Of a DNA stretch of 64,000 nt, positions 29,347 to 40,861 are shown piece by piece. Both the position numbers and the translations under genes were made by a program. The stretch covers positions 1-64,000 of the forward strand of contig SCTX01000082.1 of NCBI GenBank assembly GCA_004298385.1. The letters run 5' to 3'. Positions within the stretch are counted from its first letter, which is position 1. Every line of letters begins with the position of its first letter. Below the pieces are notes generated by a model. That model searched no databases. It was not told the origin of the DNA and worked only from the letters and a program-made list of their open reading frames with translations. Source of the stretch: Betaproteobacteria bacterium (lineage in GTDB: Bacteria; Pseudomonadota; Gammaproteobacteria; Burkholderiales; SG8-39).

Positions 29347-30451
29347 ATGGAAGCCGAAAAAATCAACGCCCTCGCCAACAGCCTCGCCGACCTTGGCGCC
29401 CGCGCCGGGGAAATGCGGAGGTATCTTTGACTTCGACGCCAAGCAGGAACGCCTGATCGAAGTCGGGAGGCAGCTCGAACAGGCGAACGTCTGGAGCGAC
29501 GCGAAACACGCGCAGGAGCTCGGACGCGAAAAGAAAATTCTCGAGGGTATCGTCGGCAACCTCGCGCTACTCGACAGCCAGCTACGCTATGCCAGCGAGC
29601 TGTTCGAGATGGCGCGCGCTGAAGACGATGACGCTGCCCTCGCGAGCGTGGCCGCGGACATCGCTGCGGCGGAGAAGCTGGTGGCGGGCATGGAGTTTCG
29701 CCGCATGTTCTCCAATCCACTTGACCCGAACAACTGCTTCGTCGACATCCAATCCGGCTCGGGCGGCACCGAGGCGCAGGACTGGGCATCCATGCTGGAG
29801 CGCATGTACCTCAAGTACTGCGAGCGCAGCGGTTTCGCGGTCGAAATCCTGGAGGAATCCGAGGGCGAGGTGGCGGGGCTCAAGAGTGCGACCATCAAAG
29901 TCTCGGGCGAATACGCCTACGGGCGACTGCGCACCGAAACCGGCATCCATCGCCTGGTGCGCAAATCGCCGTTCGATTCAGGCAACCGGCGCCACACTTC
30001 GTTCGCGAGCGTATTCGCCTACCCCGAAGTGGACGACACCATCGAAGTCGAAATCAACCCCGCGGACCTGCGCATCGACACCTACCGCGCCTCCGGCGCC
30101 GGCGGCCAGCACATCAATAAGACCGACTCGGCGGTGCGCATCACCCACCTGCCCACCAATATCGTGGTGCAGTGCCAGAACGACCGTTCGCAGCACCGCA
30201 ACCGCGCCGAAGCCATGGCGATGCTGAAGTCGCGCCTGTACGAGCGCGAGCTGCGCAAACGCCAGGACGAGCAGCAAAAGCTCGAGGACTCCAAGACCGA
30301 CATCGGCTGGGGCCACCAGATCCGCTCCTACGTGCTCGACCAGTCGCGCGTCAAGGACCTGCGCACCGGCGTCGAGACCGGCAACACCCAGGCGGTGCTG
30401 GACGGCGACCTGGATCAGTTCATCGAAGCGAGTTTGAAGAAGGGCGTTTAG
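29347..30451 (+). CDS. prfB: Peptide chain release factor 2, via programmed +1 frameshift (29347-29427 joined to 29429-30451)
   Basis: ORF1 [30 protein letters not shown]; slippery site GGAGGTATCTTTGAC; ORF2 [19 protein letters not shown]...[22 protein letters not shown] (GGQ). Confidence 0.96.
29419..29431 (+). promoter_or_regulatory. RF2 programmed frameshift signal (internal SD-like GGAGG, CTT TGA C)
   Basis: AGGTATCTTTGAC read directly; in-frame TGA at 29428-29430. Confidence 0.95.
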
Positions 30452-30512
30452 GCGCGCGCAGAGCCCACGCAGGTCCCGCTTGGGATGCGCCATCAACCAA
30501 TCGAGAACCAAT

Positions 30513-32030
30513 ATGGCTGAAGAAAAGCAAACACCCGTCGTCGACGAAAACCAGATCATCGCCGAGCGCCGCGCCAAGCTGGCCGCGCTACGTGAACAGG
30601 GCAATGCCTTTCCCAACGACTTCGAGCGCAAAGACCTGGCTGCCGACTTGCACGCGGCGCACGATGCGAAATCCAATGAAGAGCTCGAGGCCAGACTGGT
30701 GCATGTGGCGGTCGCCGGGCGCATGCTGCTCAAGCGCGTCATGGGCAAAGCGAGCTTTGCCAGCATCCAGGACTTGAGCGGAAAGAACATGGACGGCCGT
30801 ATCCAGCTCTACATCACCAACGACCACGCCGGCGTTGCGGTGCACGAAACGTTCAAACACTGGGACCTGGGCGACATCCTCGGCGCGGAAGGGACCTTGT
30901 TCAAGACCAAGACCGGCGAGCTATCGGTGCGCGTGTCCGGGCTGCGCCTGCTCACCAAGGCGCTGCGGCCGCTGCCGGAGAAGTTTCACGGCCTCACCGA
31001 TCAGGAACAGCGCTACCGCCAGCGCTATGTCGATCTGATCACCAACCCGGAGGCGCGCAGGGTGTTCAGCGTACGCAGCCGGATGATCCAGGCGATCCGC
31101 GCCTTCATGGTGGGCAAGGGCTACCTCGAAGTCGAGACGCCGATGATGCATCCGATCCCCGGGGGCGCCGCGGCCAAGCCCTTCGCCACGCACCACAACG
31201 CGCTCGACATGCAGTTGTTCCTGCGCATCGCGCCCGAGCTGTATCTGAAACGCCTGGTGGTAGGCGGCTACGAGAAGGTATTCGAGATCAACCGCAATTT
31301 CCGCAACGAAGGCATTTCCACCCGGCACAATCCCGAATTCACCATGATCGAGTTCTACGAGGCTTACCGCGATTACCGCTACCTCATGGACTACACCGAG
31401 GAGCTGCTACGGACGGTGGCGCAGGAGGTGCTCGGCAGCACGGTCCTGCCCTACGCCGGGCACACGGTCGACCTGGGCAAGCCGTTCGAGCGGCTCACCG
31501 TGGCGCAGGCAATCCGCAAGTATCATCCGCAGATCAGCGCGGCCGAGCTGGCCGACCGCGAATACCTCACGCGGGCGCTGAAAAAGCTCGGCGCCGATGT
31601 CTCGCGCGCGCATGGCCTGGGTTCGCTGCAGCTCATGCTGTTCGAGGAAACCACCGAAACCCTGCTGATCCAGCCGACCTTCATCATCGATTATCCGGCG
31701 GAGGTGTCGCCGCTGGCGCGCCGCAACGACCACAACCCGGACGTCACCGACCGCTTCGAGCTGTACATCACCGGGCGCGAGATGGCCAATGGCTTTTCCG
31801 AGCTGAACGATCCGGAGGACCAGGCGGCGCGATTCGCAGAGCAGACGAAGCAGAAGGAAGCGGGTGACGAAGAGGCCATGTACTACGACGCCGATTACAT
31901 CCGCGCGCTCGAATACGGCCTGCCGCCCACTGCGGGCGAAGGCATAGGCATAGACCGGCTGGTGATGCTGTTCACCAATAGCGCAAGCATCCGCGACGTG
32001 ATCCTGTTCCCGCATATGCGGCCGGAGTGA
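30513..32030 (+). CDS. lysS: Lysyl-tRNA synthetase (class II)
   Basis: [30 protein letters not shown]...[29 protein letters not shown]...[31 protein letters not shown]. Confidence 0.97.
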   Translation: MAEEKQTPVVDENQIIAERRAKLAALREQGNAFPNDFERKDLAADLHAAHDAKSNEELEARLVHVAVAGRMLLKRVMGKASFASIQDLSGKNMDGRIQLYITNDHAGVAVHETFKHWDLGDILGAEGTLFKTKTGELSVRVSGLRLLTKALRPLPEKFHGLTDQEQRYRQRYVDLITNPEARRVFSVRSRMIQAIRAFMVGKGYLEVETPMMHPIPGGAAAKPFATHHNALDMQLFLRIAPELYLKRLVVGGYEKVFEINRNFRNEGISTRHNPEFTMIEFYEAYRDYRYLMDYTEELLRTVAQEVLGSTVLPYAGHTVDLGKPFERLTVAQAIRKYHPQISAAELADREYLTRALKKLGADVSRAHGLGSLQLMLFEETTETLLIQPTFIIDYPAEVSPLARRNDHNPDVTDRFELYITGREMANGFSELNDPEDQAARFAEQTKQKEAGDEEAMYYDADYIRALEYGLPPTAGEGIGIDRLVMLFTNSASIRDVILFPHMRPE

Positions 32031-32032
32031 GC

Positions 32033-33382
32033 TTAGTTCGATCCCCGGCGTAGCGCCAGCGCGAGCAGCGGCAGGCCGGCGGCGAGCACCGCGACGCCGA
32101 CCAGTGCGCCCATGCGCGTATAAACCAGGCTGGAATACAGCAGCCAGGCGCTGCTGGCGCAGAAGGCCAGCGGCAGGAACGGATACAGCGGCACCCGGAA
32201 TGGCCGCTCGCGCTTCGGCTCGCGCCGGCGCAGCACGAACAGCGCCAAGCCGGTAAGCAGGAAAAACAGCCAGAACACCGGCGCGGTATAATCCACCATG
32301 GTCTCGAAGCCCTGGCGCATGAACGCGCCGAACGCGATCAGCGCCAGCGCCACAGCCCCCTGCGCGAGCAGCGCCTGCGTGGGCGAGCCTGTGCGCGCAT
32401 TCCAGCGCCCGAGAAAGCCGAGCAGCGGCCAGTCGCAGCCCAGGGCGTAGTTGCTGCGCGCGCCGACCATGATGGTGGCATTGATCGAAGTCAGCGCCGA
32501 TAGCGCGATCATGACGCTGATCAGGCGCGCACCCGCGCTGCCCCACACCTGCTGCAGCAGATCCGCCGCGACCACCTGCGAGCGCGCCATGCCGGCCAGA
32601 CCCAATCCGCGCAGATAGGCGAGATTCACCAGCAGATAGAGCGCGGTGAGGAAGAACATGCTCCACACCAGCGCGCGCAGCATGTTCTTCCGGCCTTGCT
32701 TCAATTCGGCCGAGATATAAGCGGCTTCGTTCCAGCCGCCGTAGGTCAGCAGCACGAACACCATGCACAGGCCGAATGCCGGCTGTCCCGGCGCGGCGGA
32801 GACGGGCAGCGCCACTGCGGGTACAGCCGGCGCAAGCATCGAACCGGCAACGGCGACTACGAGCAATCCGAGCACTTCCACCATGGTCAGCCAATTCTGC
32901 GTCCCCGCGCCGGCCTTCACGCCGGCGATGTTGACCGCGGTCAGCACGATCACGATCAAGGCGGCGTAAAGCGCGGACGAATGCTCGCCCAGCGAATAAA
33001 GGCGCGAACAATAATCGCCGAACACGAATGCGAGCAAGGCGATCGAGCCGGTCACGATCACCGCCAGGCGCGCCCAGGCGAACAAAAACGATAATTTCCT
33101 GCCGTAGGCGCGGGTGAGAAAATGGTAATCGCCGCCGGCATGCGGAAAGGCCGTGGCGAGTTCGGCGTAGCACAGCGCGCCGATCAGCGAAACGATCCCG
33201 CCCAAGAGCCAGGCGGCGAGCATGGTCCATGCGCCGCCCGCATTGGCCGCCACCAGCGAAGGCGTCTTGAAGATGCCGGCACCGACGACGAGGCCGACGA
33301 TCAGGGCGATTGCATCCCGAAGATCGAGCACCGGCTCAGGCTGCGCGGCCTTGTGCATAGTATCCTCGCGCTTCTCGCTCAT
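32033..33382 (-). CDS. APC-family amino acid permease
   Basis: LDLRDAIALIVGLVVGAGIFKTPSLVAANAGGAWTMLAAWLLGGIVSLIGALCYAELATAFPHAGGDYHFL. Confidence 0.92.
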   Translation of the reverse strand: MSEKREDTMHKAAQPEPVLDLRDAIALIVGLVVGAGIFKTPSLVAANAGGAWTMLAAWLLGGIVSLIGALCYAELATAFPHAGGDYHFLTRAYGRKLSFLFAWARLAVIVTGSIALLAFVFGDYCSRLYSLGEHSSALYAALIVIVLTAVNIAGVKAGAGTQNWLTMVEVLGLLVVAVAGSMLAPAVPAVALPVSAAPGQPAFGLCMVFVLLTYGGWNEAAYISAELKQGRKNMLRALVWSMFFLTALYLLVNLAYLRGLGLAGMARSQVVAADLLQQVWGSAGARLISVMIALSALTSINATIMVGARSNYALGCDWPLLGFLGRWNARTGSPTQALLAQGAVALALIAFGAFMRQGFETMVDYTAPVFWLFFLLTGLALFVLRRREPKRERPFRVPLYPFLPLAFCASSAWLLYSSLVYTRMGALVGVAVLAAGLPLLALALRRGSN

Positions 33383-33596
33383 GCCCTGGATTATGCGGTG
33401 ATCGCGCACCGCGGCCAAGTGCTCTGGTAGACCCCGAAAATCAATCGACGACGCCGGATCCGCGCCGGGACTTGAGAATTGCGCTGGAGCGCATGCAACT
33501 GCCGCTCTCGGGCTAGGCGTTGCGCGCCGAAACCCTGCCCGGCGGCTGATTCCCGCCAAGGCGGCGACCGAACCCGGCTGCTCGTTCGAACCAGCC

Positions 33597-34562
33597 TCAG
33601 CCGGGGTTACGGCTCCGAAAGTCCCGGTAAGCCGCCGCTATGCCCGCATCGATGCGGGTGCGCGGCCGCCATCCCAATGCATTGATTCGGCCCGAATCGA
33701 GCAGCTTGCGCGGCGTGCCGTCGGGCTTGGAGGTGTCGAATCGCAGGCTACCGCGAAAACCGACCACGCGCGCCACCGTTCGCGCGAGCTCCGCGATGCT
33801 CAGGTCTTCGCCGTAGCCGATGTTCACCAACGGCGGACCGGCATTGCCGAAGAGTCCTTCGGATGTTTCGGTCGGAAGTTCCAGCAAATGGACGCAGGCT
33901 TCCGCCATATCCTCGCTGTAAAGGAATTCGCGCATCGGCGTACCCGTGCCCCAGACGGGCACTTCCGCGAGGCCGCCCTTCATCGCCTCGTGCATTTTCC
34001 GGATCAGGGCGGGCAGGACGTGGGAGTTGTTCAAATCGTAGCTGTCGCCCGGCCCGTAGAGATTGGTCGGCATCGCCGCGAGGAAGCTGGTTCCGTACTG
34101 CCGGTTGTAGGACCAGCACATCTCGATGCCGGCGATCTTGGCAATGGCGTAAGGGCGGTTGGTCGCCTCCAGCGGTCCGGTGAGCAGATATTCCTCCTTG
34201 ATCGGCTGGGGACAATCGCGCGGATAGATGCACGAAGACCCCAGGAACAGCAGGCGCATTACGCCGGCCCTCCAGGATTCGTGAATCACATTCGTCTGGA
34301 CCGCAAGATTGCTGTGGATGAATTCAGCCGGATAACTGCTGTTGGCGATGATGCCCCCGACCTTGGCGGCGGCGAGAACAACGCAATCGGGCCTTTCCCG
34401 CTCGAAAAAATCCCGCACCGCTGCCTGATCGGCGAGTTCCAGCTCGGCATGGGTGCGCAACAACAAGTTGCCGTAGCCTTTATGCCGGAGCTGTCTGACA
34501 ATCGCGGAACCGGCCAGGCCGCGGTGGCCGGCAACGTAGATTTTCGACGTTTTATCCATCAC
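33597..34562 (-). CDS. fcl: GDP-L-fucose synthase
   Basis: [24 protein letters not shown]...[44 protein letters not shown]. Confidence 0.96.
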   Translation of the reverse strand: MMDKTSKIYVAGHRGLAGSAIVRQLRHKGYGNLLLRTHAELELADQAAVRDFFERERPDCVVLAAAKVGGIIANSSYPAEFIHSNLAVQTNVIHESWRAGVMRLLFLGSSCIYPRDCPQPIKEEYLLTGPLEATNRPYAIAKIAGIEMCWSYNRQYGTSFLAAMPTNLYGPGDSYDLNNSHVLPALIRKMHEAMKGGLAEVPVWGTGTPMREFLYSEDMAEACVHLLELPTETSEGLFGNAGPPLVNIGYGEDLSIAELARTVARVVGFRGSLRFDTSKPDGTPRKLLDSGRINALGWRPRTRIDAGIAAAYRDFRSRNPG

Positions 34563-35644
34563 TCATGCCGGTCGAAGGTCTTATGGCCGTGGCTCTTGAC
34601 GAGCTCGTCGCGCTCTGCCGAGCGCAGGTCTTCGCGCACCATCTCCGCCACCAGTTCTCCGAATTTCACTTTGGGCACCCATCCCAATTTTGCTTTCGCT
34701 TTCGCCGCATCGCCCAAGAGCGAGTCCACCTCGGTCGGACGGAAGTAACGCGGATCGACGGCGATGACGCAGCGGCCGTTGTGGTCGTAGCCTTTCTCGT
34801 TCTTGCCCTTCCCTTTCCAGGTGAGTTGCATGCCCAGTTCGGTCGCGGCGGCCTCGACGAATTCGCGCACGCTGTGCTGCTCGCCGGTGGCGATGACGAA
34901 GTCTTCCGGCTGCGGCTGCTGCAGCATCAGCCACATGGCCTCGACGAAATCGCGCGCGTGCCCCCAGTCGCGCCGGGCGTTGAAATTGCCGAGGTAGAGG
35001 CAATCCTGCAGGCCGAGCTTGATGCGCGCGAGCGCGCGCGTGATCTTGCGCGTGACGAAGGTCTCGCCGCGCACCGGCGACTCGTGGTTGAACAGTATGC
35101 CGTTGCAGGCGTAGATGCCGTAAGCCTCGCGATAGTTGACGGTGATCCAGTAGGCGTAAAGCTTGGCCACGCCGTAGGGGCTGCGCGGATAGAACGGCGT
35201 GGTTTCCTTCTGCGGCGTCTCCTGCGCGAGGCCGTAAAGCTCGGAAGTGGACGCCTGATAAAAACGGGTTTTCTTCTCCAGGCCGAGGATGCGGATGGCC
35301 TCAAGCAGGCGCAGGGCGCCGAGGGCATCGGAATTCGCCGTGTATTCGGGTTCCTCGAACGACACGGCGACGTGGCTCTGCGCCGCAAGATTGTAGATTT
35401 CGTCCGGCTGGGTCTGCTGGATGACGCGCACTAGGTTCGACGAATCGGTGAGATCGCCGTGGTGGAGAATGAAGCGGCGTTCCGCTTCGTGCGGATCCTG
35501 ATACAGATGGTCGATGCGGTCGGTATTGATCAGCGAGGTGCGCCGCTTGATGCCGTGGACGACGTAGCCTTTGCCGAGCAGAAATTCGGCCAGGTAGGAC
35601 CCGTCCTGCCCGGTGATGCCTGTGACAAGCGCGACTTTGGCCAT
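34559..35644 (-). CDS. gmd: GDP-mannose 4,6-dehydratase
   Basis: [48 protein letters not shown]...[30 protein letters not shown]. Confidence 0.97.
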   Translation of the reverse strand: MAKVALVTGITGQDGSYLAEFLLGKGYVVHGIKRRTSLINTDRIDHLYQDPHEAERRFILHHGDLTDSSNLVRVIQQTQPDEIYNLAAQSHVAVSFEEPEYTANSDALGALRLLEAIRILGLEKKTRFYQASTSELYGLAQETPQKETTPFYPRSPYGVAKLYAYWITVNYREAYGIYACNGILFNHESPVRGETFVTRKITRALARIKLGLQDCLYLGNFNARRDWGHARDFVEAMWLMLQQPQPEDFVIATGEQHSVREFVEAAATELGMQLTWKGKGKNEKGYDHNGRCVIAVDPRYFRPTEVDSLLGDAAKAKAKLGWVPKVKFGELVAEMVREDLRSAERDELVKSHGHKTFDRHE

Positions 35645-35651
35645 TGTGTGC

Positions 35652-37091
35652 TTACTTCCTTCCATAGTTGTCTTCAAGACGAACGATATCGTCTTCGCCG
35701 AGGTAATCGCCGCTCTGCACTTCGATCATCACGCAATCGTCTTTGCCGGGGTTGGCGAGGCGGTGGGCGGTACCGGCGGGAATGTAGGACGACTGGTCCG
35801 CGCCGAGGATGATTTCGTGCTCGCCGTTCACTATCTTGGCGCTGCCCGAGACCACCACCCAGTGCTCGCTGCGGCGGTGGTGATATTGCAGCGACAGCGA
35901 GGCGCCCGGCTTGACCACGATGCGCTTGATCTTGAAGCGCGGCCCTTCCTCCAGCACGGTGTAAGTGCCCCAGGGTCGATGCACGGTGCGGTGCAGGCGC
36001 GCACTCTGGTGGCCGCTATCGTTCAAGCGGCGGACGATGCTCTTCACCTCCTGTGCGCGGCTGCGGTCGGCGATCAGCAGGGCGTCCGGCGTATCCACCA
36101 CCAGCAGGTTTTGCACGCCCAGCGCCGCCACCAGCCGGTCTTCGCTGCGGATGAAACAATCGCTGCTGTCGACGAGCACCGCCTCGCCCTGAACGCGATT
36201 GCCGTCCGCGTCGGCGGGAACGAGTTCGCCGAGCGCCTGCCAGGAGCCGATGTCGCTCCAGTCGAAACGTCCCGGCACGACTGCGACGCGCGTCGCTTTT
36301 TCCATCACGGCGTAGTCCACCGAGATGTCGGCGATGCGCGCGAACGATTCCGGGTCGATGACGAGGGGCGCCTGGTCGCGCGGCGTTGCCTGCCAGGCCG
36401 CCGCCACGGCGTCCGAAACCTCGGGCGCGCAGCGCGCCAGCTCGCCCAGGAATTCGCCGACGCGAAAACAGAACATGCCGGAGTTCCAGTAATAGCGCCC
36501 CGATGCCAGATATTCCTCGGCCTTCTCGCGCGACGGCTTCTCGACGAAGCGGCGCACGCTTAAGCCCACGCCGCCAAGCTTGCGCGATTGGTCTGCCTCG
36601 ATATAGCCGAATCCGGTATCGGCGCCGGTCGGCGCAATGCCGAAGGTGACCAGATAGCCTCGACGGGCGAGTTCGCCGGCGGCCTCGACCGCTTCGGTGA
36701 AGGCGGCGAAATCGTGGATCAGGTGGTCCGAGGGCAGCACCAGCATCGTCGCCTCGTCGCCGAATTGTTCGCGTATGCGCAAGGCCCCCGCCGCGATGGC
36801 CGGCGCGGTATTGCGGCCGGCGGGCTCGAGCAGGTAATCGAGGGCTATCCCGGGGGCCAGCGCCATTTCAGCATACGCATCGCGGGTGATGAAGAAATAG
36901 TCCCGGTTGGTGATGGTTAGAATCGAGTCAGGTTTCAATGCCGCCGCGCGCAGCAGCGTTTTCTGCATCAAGCTCTGTCCGTCGGGCAGAACGATGAAGG
37001 GCTTGGGATGCGCCTCGCGCGATACCGGCCACAGGCGGGTGCCGGCGCCGCCGGACAGAATGACTGGGATCAGCAAGTGAAAAACCCGCAA
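35652..37091 (-). CDS. manC: Mannose-1-phosphate guanylyltransferase / mannose-6-phosphate isomerase
   Basis: [24 protein letters not shown]...FGYIEA...[48 protein letters not shown]. Exact start uncertain. Confidence 0.95.
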   Translation of the reverse strand: MRVFHLLIPVILSGGAGTRLWPVSREAHPKPFIVLPDGQSLMQKTLLRAAALKPDSILTITNRDYFFITRDAYAEMALAPGIALDYLLEPAGRNTAPAIAAGALRIREQFGDEATMLVLPSDHLIHDFAAFTEAVEAAGELARRGYLVTFGIAPTGADTGFGYIEADQSRKLGGVGLSVRRFVEKPSREKAEEYLASGRYYWNSGMFCFRVGEFLGELARCAPEVSDAVAAAWQATPRDQAPLVIDPESFARIADISVDYAVMEKATRVAVVPGRFDWSDIGSWQALGELVPADADGNRVQGEAVLVDSSDCFIRSEDRLVAALGVQNLLVVDTPDALLIADRSRAQEVKSIVRRLNDSGHQSARLHRTVHRPWGTYTVLEEGPRFKIKRIVVKPGASLSLQYHHRRSEHWVVVSGSAKIVNGEHEIILGADQSSYIPAGTAHRLANPGKDDCVMIEVQSGDYLGEDDIVRLEDNYGRK

Positions 37092-37175
37092 GCGACGAGC
37101 ACGTCTTGGATTCCAAACCGAAACAAGCTTGGATTTTAGCTCACATCAGGAGCGGCGACAGACCTTGCTGGCAGA

Positions 37176-38183
37176 TCAACAGTAAGTGGGGCGTCCGCTA
37201 ATGGCATAGCGCGGATCGTTGAATCCCGGCGTTGACGGGTGCCCGCTCTTGACCATGGAATCGACGAGCGCCTCGTCCTCCGCGGAAAAACGATGCTCCA
37301 GCGCACCCAGGTACTCGGTCCATTGCTCGAACGTGCGCGGCCCCGCCAGCACCGACGTGACGATGCGATTGTTGAGCACCCAGTTGAGCGCGAACTGGCC
37401 CGCGCTCATGCCGCGCTTCCCCGCATGCGCCTTGAATTTCTGTGCCATGGCAAGGGACTCCTCGCGGAACTCGGTCTCCATCATGCGCTTGTCCTTGCGC
37501 CCGGCGCGGCTGTCGGCGGAAGGCGCCTCGCCCGGCACGTACTTGCCGGTGAGCACGCCGCGCGCGAGCGGGCTGTAAGGCACCACGCCCAGGCCGTAGC
37601 AGGCGCAGGCCGGCAGGATCTCCGTTTCCGGCATGCGGTTCATCGCGTTGTAGTAAGGCTGGCATACGATCGGCGCCGGCAGGCACAGCTTGGCGCACAG
37701 CTCGGCGATCTGCGCGATGCGCCAAGCGCGGTAGTTCGATACGCCGAAATAGCGCGCCTTGCCCGAGCGAATGATGTCGCCCATCGCGACCAGCGTTTCT
37801 TCGATCGGCGTGTCGGGGTCGTCGTGGTGCAGATAATAAATATCGACATGGTCCATGCCCAGGCGTTTCAGGCTGCCGTCGATTGCGCGCATGATCCAGC
37901 CGCGCGACAGGCCGGTTTCGTTGGGGCCCTTGCCCATGGGGTTGCCGACCTTGCTCGCCACCACCCACCGGTCGCGATCATCGGCAAGCAGCTTGCCGGC
38001 AAGCCGCTCGGATTCGCCCCTGGCGTAGACGTCGGCGGTGTCGATGAAGTTGATGCCCGCGACTCGCGCCGAATCGACGATGCGGCCCGCTTCGGCGGCG
38101 TCGGTGCTCGCGCCGAACATCATCGTGCCGAGGCAAATGGGCGAGACTTTGATGCCGCTATTGCCCAGTTTGCGATATTCCAT
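37176..38183 (-). CDS. Aldo/keto reductase
   Basis: MEYRKLGNSGIKVSPICLGTMMFG...FIDTADVYARGESE...DIYYLHHDDPDTPIEETL. Confidence 0.93.
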   Translation of the reverse strand: MEYRKLGNSGIKVSPICLGTMMFGASTDAAEAGRIVDSARVAGINFIDTADVYARGESERLAGKLLADDRDRWVVASKVGNPMGKGPNETGLSRGWIMRAIDGSLKRLGMDHVDIYYLHHDDPDTPIEETLVAMGDIIRSGKARYFGVSNYRAWRIAQIAELCAKLCLPAPIVCQPYYNAMNRMPETEILPACACYGLGVVPYSPLARGVLTGKYVPGEAPSADSRAGRKDKRMMETEFREESLAMAQKFKAHAGKRGMSAGQFALNWVLNNRIVTSVLAGPRTFEQWTEYLGALEHRFSAEDEALVDSMVKSGHPSTPGFNDPRYAISGRPTYC

Positions 38184-38239
38184 GTCACTCTCCCTTAAAG
38201 AACACTATCATCCTTAGCGCGACCGAGGATCCCTCTTTT

Positions 38240-38471
38240 CTATACGTGGCGACGTAAATTGCGCCCTCGTTGTTACACAATTGCGATGTTGCGCGGACGA
38301 GAAGCCGTCCGCGCGGATCGTCGATTGCGCGCGGATGAAAAGCGCATCCGCACGCAATCGACGATCTTGAATAAAACCCCCACGGCCTGTTTGGTGTTAA
38401 CAATAACAGTGTTTTCTGTACGGATGCGCTTTTCATCCGTACAGAAAACACGGTTGGCGCGCGCAGCGCGC
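38240..38471 (+). repeat. Modular palindromic intergenic repeat, copy B
   Basis: Left module CTATACGTGGCGACG, clamp 38291-38314, hairpin-1 38316-38366 (22-bp arms), hairpin-2 38409-38451 (18-bp perfect), GC box 38456-38471. Confidence 0.92.
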
Positions 38472-38474
38472 AAA

Positions 38475-38506
38475 GCCGCTGTTGCCCAGTTTCCGATATT
38501 CCATGT
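38475..38506 (-). repeat. Duplicate of the first 10 codons of the aldo/keto reductase gene (30/32 nt match to 38154-38185)
   Basis: GCCGCTGTTGCCCAGTTTCCGATATTCCATGT versus GCCGCTATTGCCCAGTTTGCGATATTCCATGT. Confidence 0.88.
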
Positions 38507-38517
38507 TCCTGTTCCCT

Positions 38518-39876
38518 CTATGCAGCGAGTCGTCCCCACAAATCGTGCGCGTCGGCGCGCTCGATCTCGACCGTGGCCCAATCACCCGGTTTGAGTTTCT
38601 TGCCGTCGGTAATAATCACCAAGCCGTCGATTTCCGGCGCATCAGCCGCGGAGCGCGCGAGCGCGCCGTCCTTGTCGACCGCATCGACCAATACCTTGAG
38701 CGCCTTGCCGACCTTGCGCTTGAGGCGCCGCCGGCTGATTTTCTCCTGCACCGCCATGAAACGCGTGCGCCGCTCCTCGCGCACGACCTCCGGCACCTGG
38801 TCGGGCAGCACGTTCGCCTTCGCCCCCTCGACCGGCGAATAGGCGAAGCAGCCGACGCGGTCGAGTTCGGCTTCCTCGAGAAAATCGAGCAACTGGCGGA
38901 ACTCGGCTTCGGTCTCGCCCGGAAAACCGGCGATGAAAGTGCTGCGGATGGTGATGTCCGGACAGATGGCGCGCCAGGCGCGGATGCGCTCGATGTTCAT
39001 CTCGCCCGAGGCCGGCCGCTTCATCAGCTTGAGGATGCGCGGGCTGGCGTGCTGGAACGGCACGTCGAGATAAGGCAGGAGCCTGCCTTCGGCCATCAGC
39101 GGAATGACTTCGTCCAGGTGCGGATAAGGATAGACGTAATGCAGGCGCACCCACAAGTCCCCGGCGGATCCACCGAGTCCGCACAGCGCGCGCACCAGTT
39201 CGGTCATGCGCGTCTTCAGCGGGCGGCCCTGCCAGAAGCCGGTTCGGTACTTGATGTCCACGCCGTAGGCGCTGGTGTCCTGCGAGATCACCAGGATTTC
39301 TTTCACCCCGGCCTTGGCGAGGTTCTCCGCCTCCTGCATCACCTCGCCTAGCGGCCGGCTCACAAGGTCGCCGCGCATGGATGGGATGATGCAAAAGGCG
39401 CAGCGGTGGTTGCAGCCTTCCGAAATCTTGAGATAGGCATAATGCGCGGGCGTGAGCCGCACGCCCTGCGGCGGCACCAGGTCGGTATGGGGATCGTGCG
39501 GCCGGGGCAGGTGCGCGTGCACCGCCTGCATCACTTCCCCCGCGGCGTGCGGCCCGGTCACGGCCAGTACCTTGGGATGGGCTTTGCGCACGATGTCGCC
39601 CTTGGCGCCGAGGCAGCCGGTGACGATCACGCGTCCGTTCTCCGCCAGCGCCTCGCCGATAGCCTCGAGCGATTCCTCCACCGCGGAATCGATGAAACCG
39701 CAAGTGTTCACCACCACCAGATCGGCCGCTTCATAGGAAGGCGAGACGGCGTAACCCTCTGCGCGCAACTGCGACAGGATGCGCTCCGAATCGACCAGCG
39801 CCTTGGGGCAGCCGAGCGAAACGAATCCGACCTTAGGGATATCGGCGGGGACGGCAGTGAGTTTTGAACGGGTCAA
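38518..39876 (-). CDS. rimO: Ribosomal protein S12 methylthiotransferase RimO
   Basis: [24 protein letters not shown]...[22 protein letters not shown]; radical SAM CxxxCxxC. Confidence 0.96.
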   Translation of the reverse strand: MTRSKLTAVPADIPKVGFVSLGCPKALVDSERILSQLRAEGYAVSPSYEAADLVVVNTCGFIDSAVEESLEAIGEALAENGRVIVTGCLGAKGDIVRKAHPKVLAVTGPHAAGEVMQAVHAHLPRPHDPHTDLVPPQGVRLTPAHYAYLKISEGCNHRCAFCIIPSMRGDLVSRPLGEVMQEAENLAKAGVKEILVISQDTSAYGVDIKYRTGFWQGRPLKTRMTELVRALCGLGGSAGDLWVRLHYVYPYPHLDEVIPLMAEGRLLPYLDVPFQHASPRILKLMKRPASGEMNIERIRAWRAICPDITIRSTFIAGFPGETEAEFRQLLDFLEEAELDRVGCFAYSPVEGAKANVLPDQVPEVVREERRTRFMAVQEKISRRRLKRKVGKALKVLVDAVDKDGALARSAADAPEIDGLVIITDGKKLKPGDWATVEIERADAHDLWGRLAA

Positions 39877-39891
39877 AAGCAGGGCGACGCT

Positions 39892-40524
39892 TCAGGACTT
39901 GTCGCCTTCGTCTTTTTTTTGCGGGGCGGGCTGTCCGGGAAAACCGGGGAAAGGAAAGCCGGCGAAAATGTTCTTGGTCTGGTTCTGCAATTGGTCCTGC
40001 ATTTGCATGAACACATTCTTGCTCTGATCCATGTAGGCCGACATCATCCCTTGCATGGCCGAACCCTGGAAATTCATGAACTGTGTCCACAGATCCTTGT
40101 TGACGTTGCTGTTGTCGCCGAACATCGTGCGCGACTGCTCCTGCAACTGCTTCTGCACCTGGACGAAAGTCTGCATGTTCTTCTCCAGGTAATTGCCGAC
40201 CATGCCCTGCATCGCATTGCCGTAGAAGCGGATCAACTGTGACAGCAGGTCGGAGGTGAACATGGGCATGCCGCCCGCCTCTTCTTCGAGGATGATTTGC
40301 AGCAGGATGGAGCGCGTGAGGTCCTCGCCGGTCTTGGCATCGACGACCTGGAATTGCTCGTGCTTGAGCACGAGTCGCTTCACGTCGGCCAGCGTGATAT
40401 AGATCGAGGTGCGCGTGTCATAGAGGCGACGGTTCGGATATTTCTTGATCAGCCGCAGCGTATCGGTCGCGGTGTTATCCGGTCTACCCGTTTGATTTGA
40501 CGCAGTTCCATGCTTATGTTGCAT
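39892..40524 (-). CDS. phaR: Polyhydroxyalkanoate synthesis repressor PhaR
   Basis: LIKKYPNRRLYDTRTSIYITLADVKRLVLKHEQFQVVDAKTGEDLTRSILLQIILEEEAGG. Confidence 0.95.
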   Translation of the reverse strand: MQHKHGTASNQTGRPDNTATDTLRLIKKYPNRRLYDTRTSIYITLADVKRLVLKHEQFQVVDAKTGEDLTRSILLQIILEEEAGGMPMFTSDLLSQLIRFYGNAMQGMVGNYLEKNMQTFVQVQKQLQEQSRTMFGDNSNVNKDLWTQFMNFQGSAMQGMMSAYMDQSKNVFMQMQDQLQNQTKNIFAGFPFPGFPGQPAPQKKDEGDKS

Positions 40525-40681
40525 CGCCGCATCCCTCTTGATTTTTCCGATTAGCAGAGTACAAGCTTGTCATGTTGACAATGCAGCATTATCGTTTTCA
40601 GCCTAGCACAAATCCCCTCGCCGCGCGCTGCCTTGCCCGTCCCTCGCCGGCTCGGAACGTGAAAACAAGCGCAATCTTCAT

Positions 40682-40860
40682 CCTGTCGCCGGCCTCCCCT
40701 TCTAACGGGTTGTATCCGCGCAAGCGAGGCCCCCGCTCCGCCCGCCGAAGGCGCCGGCTCCGAACCGTACAAGTCATTTAACCTATTTCCCTGTCGCCGG
40801 CCTTCCCTTCTACGGGGTCGCATCCCCGCAAGCGGGGACCCCTGCTCCGCCCTCCGAAGG
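40682..40860. repeat. Pair of about 70-bp imperfect direct repeats (40682-40751 and 40790-40860)
   Basis: CCTGTCGCCGGCCTCCCCTTCTAACGGG...CTCCGCCCGCCGAAGG versus CCTGTCGCCGGCCTTCCCTTCTACGGGG...CTCCGCCCTCCGAAGG. Confidence 0.85.
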
Positions 40861-40861
40861 T

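Noticed and set aside
29347-29430. prfB as a pseudogene because of an in-frame TGA
   Set aside because: The TGA sits in the canonical RF2 programmed frameshift signal, so the gene is intact.
31407-33230. 607-aa minus-strand ORF across lysS and the APC permease
   Set aside because: Shadow of two clear genes.
38273-38581. Small ORFs with recurring peptide RAARANRV...DEKRIRTENTV in the three intergenic repeats
   Set aside because: Peptide similarity follows from the shared palindromic DNA; no ribosome-binding site or coding evidence.
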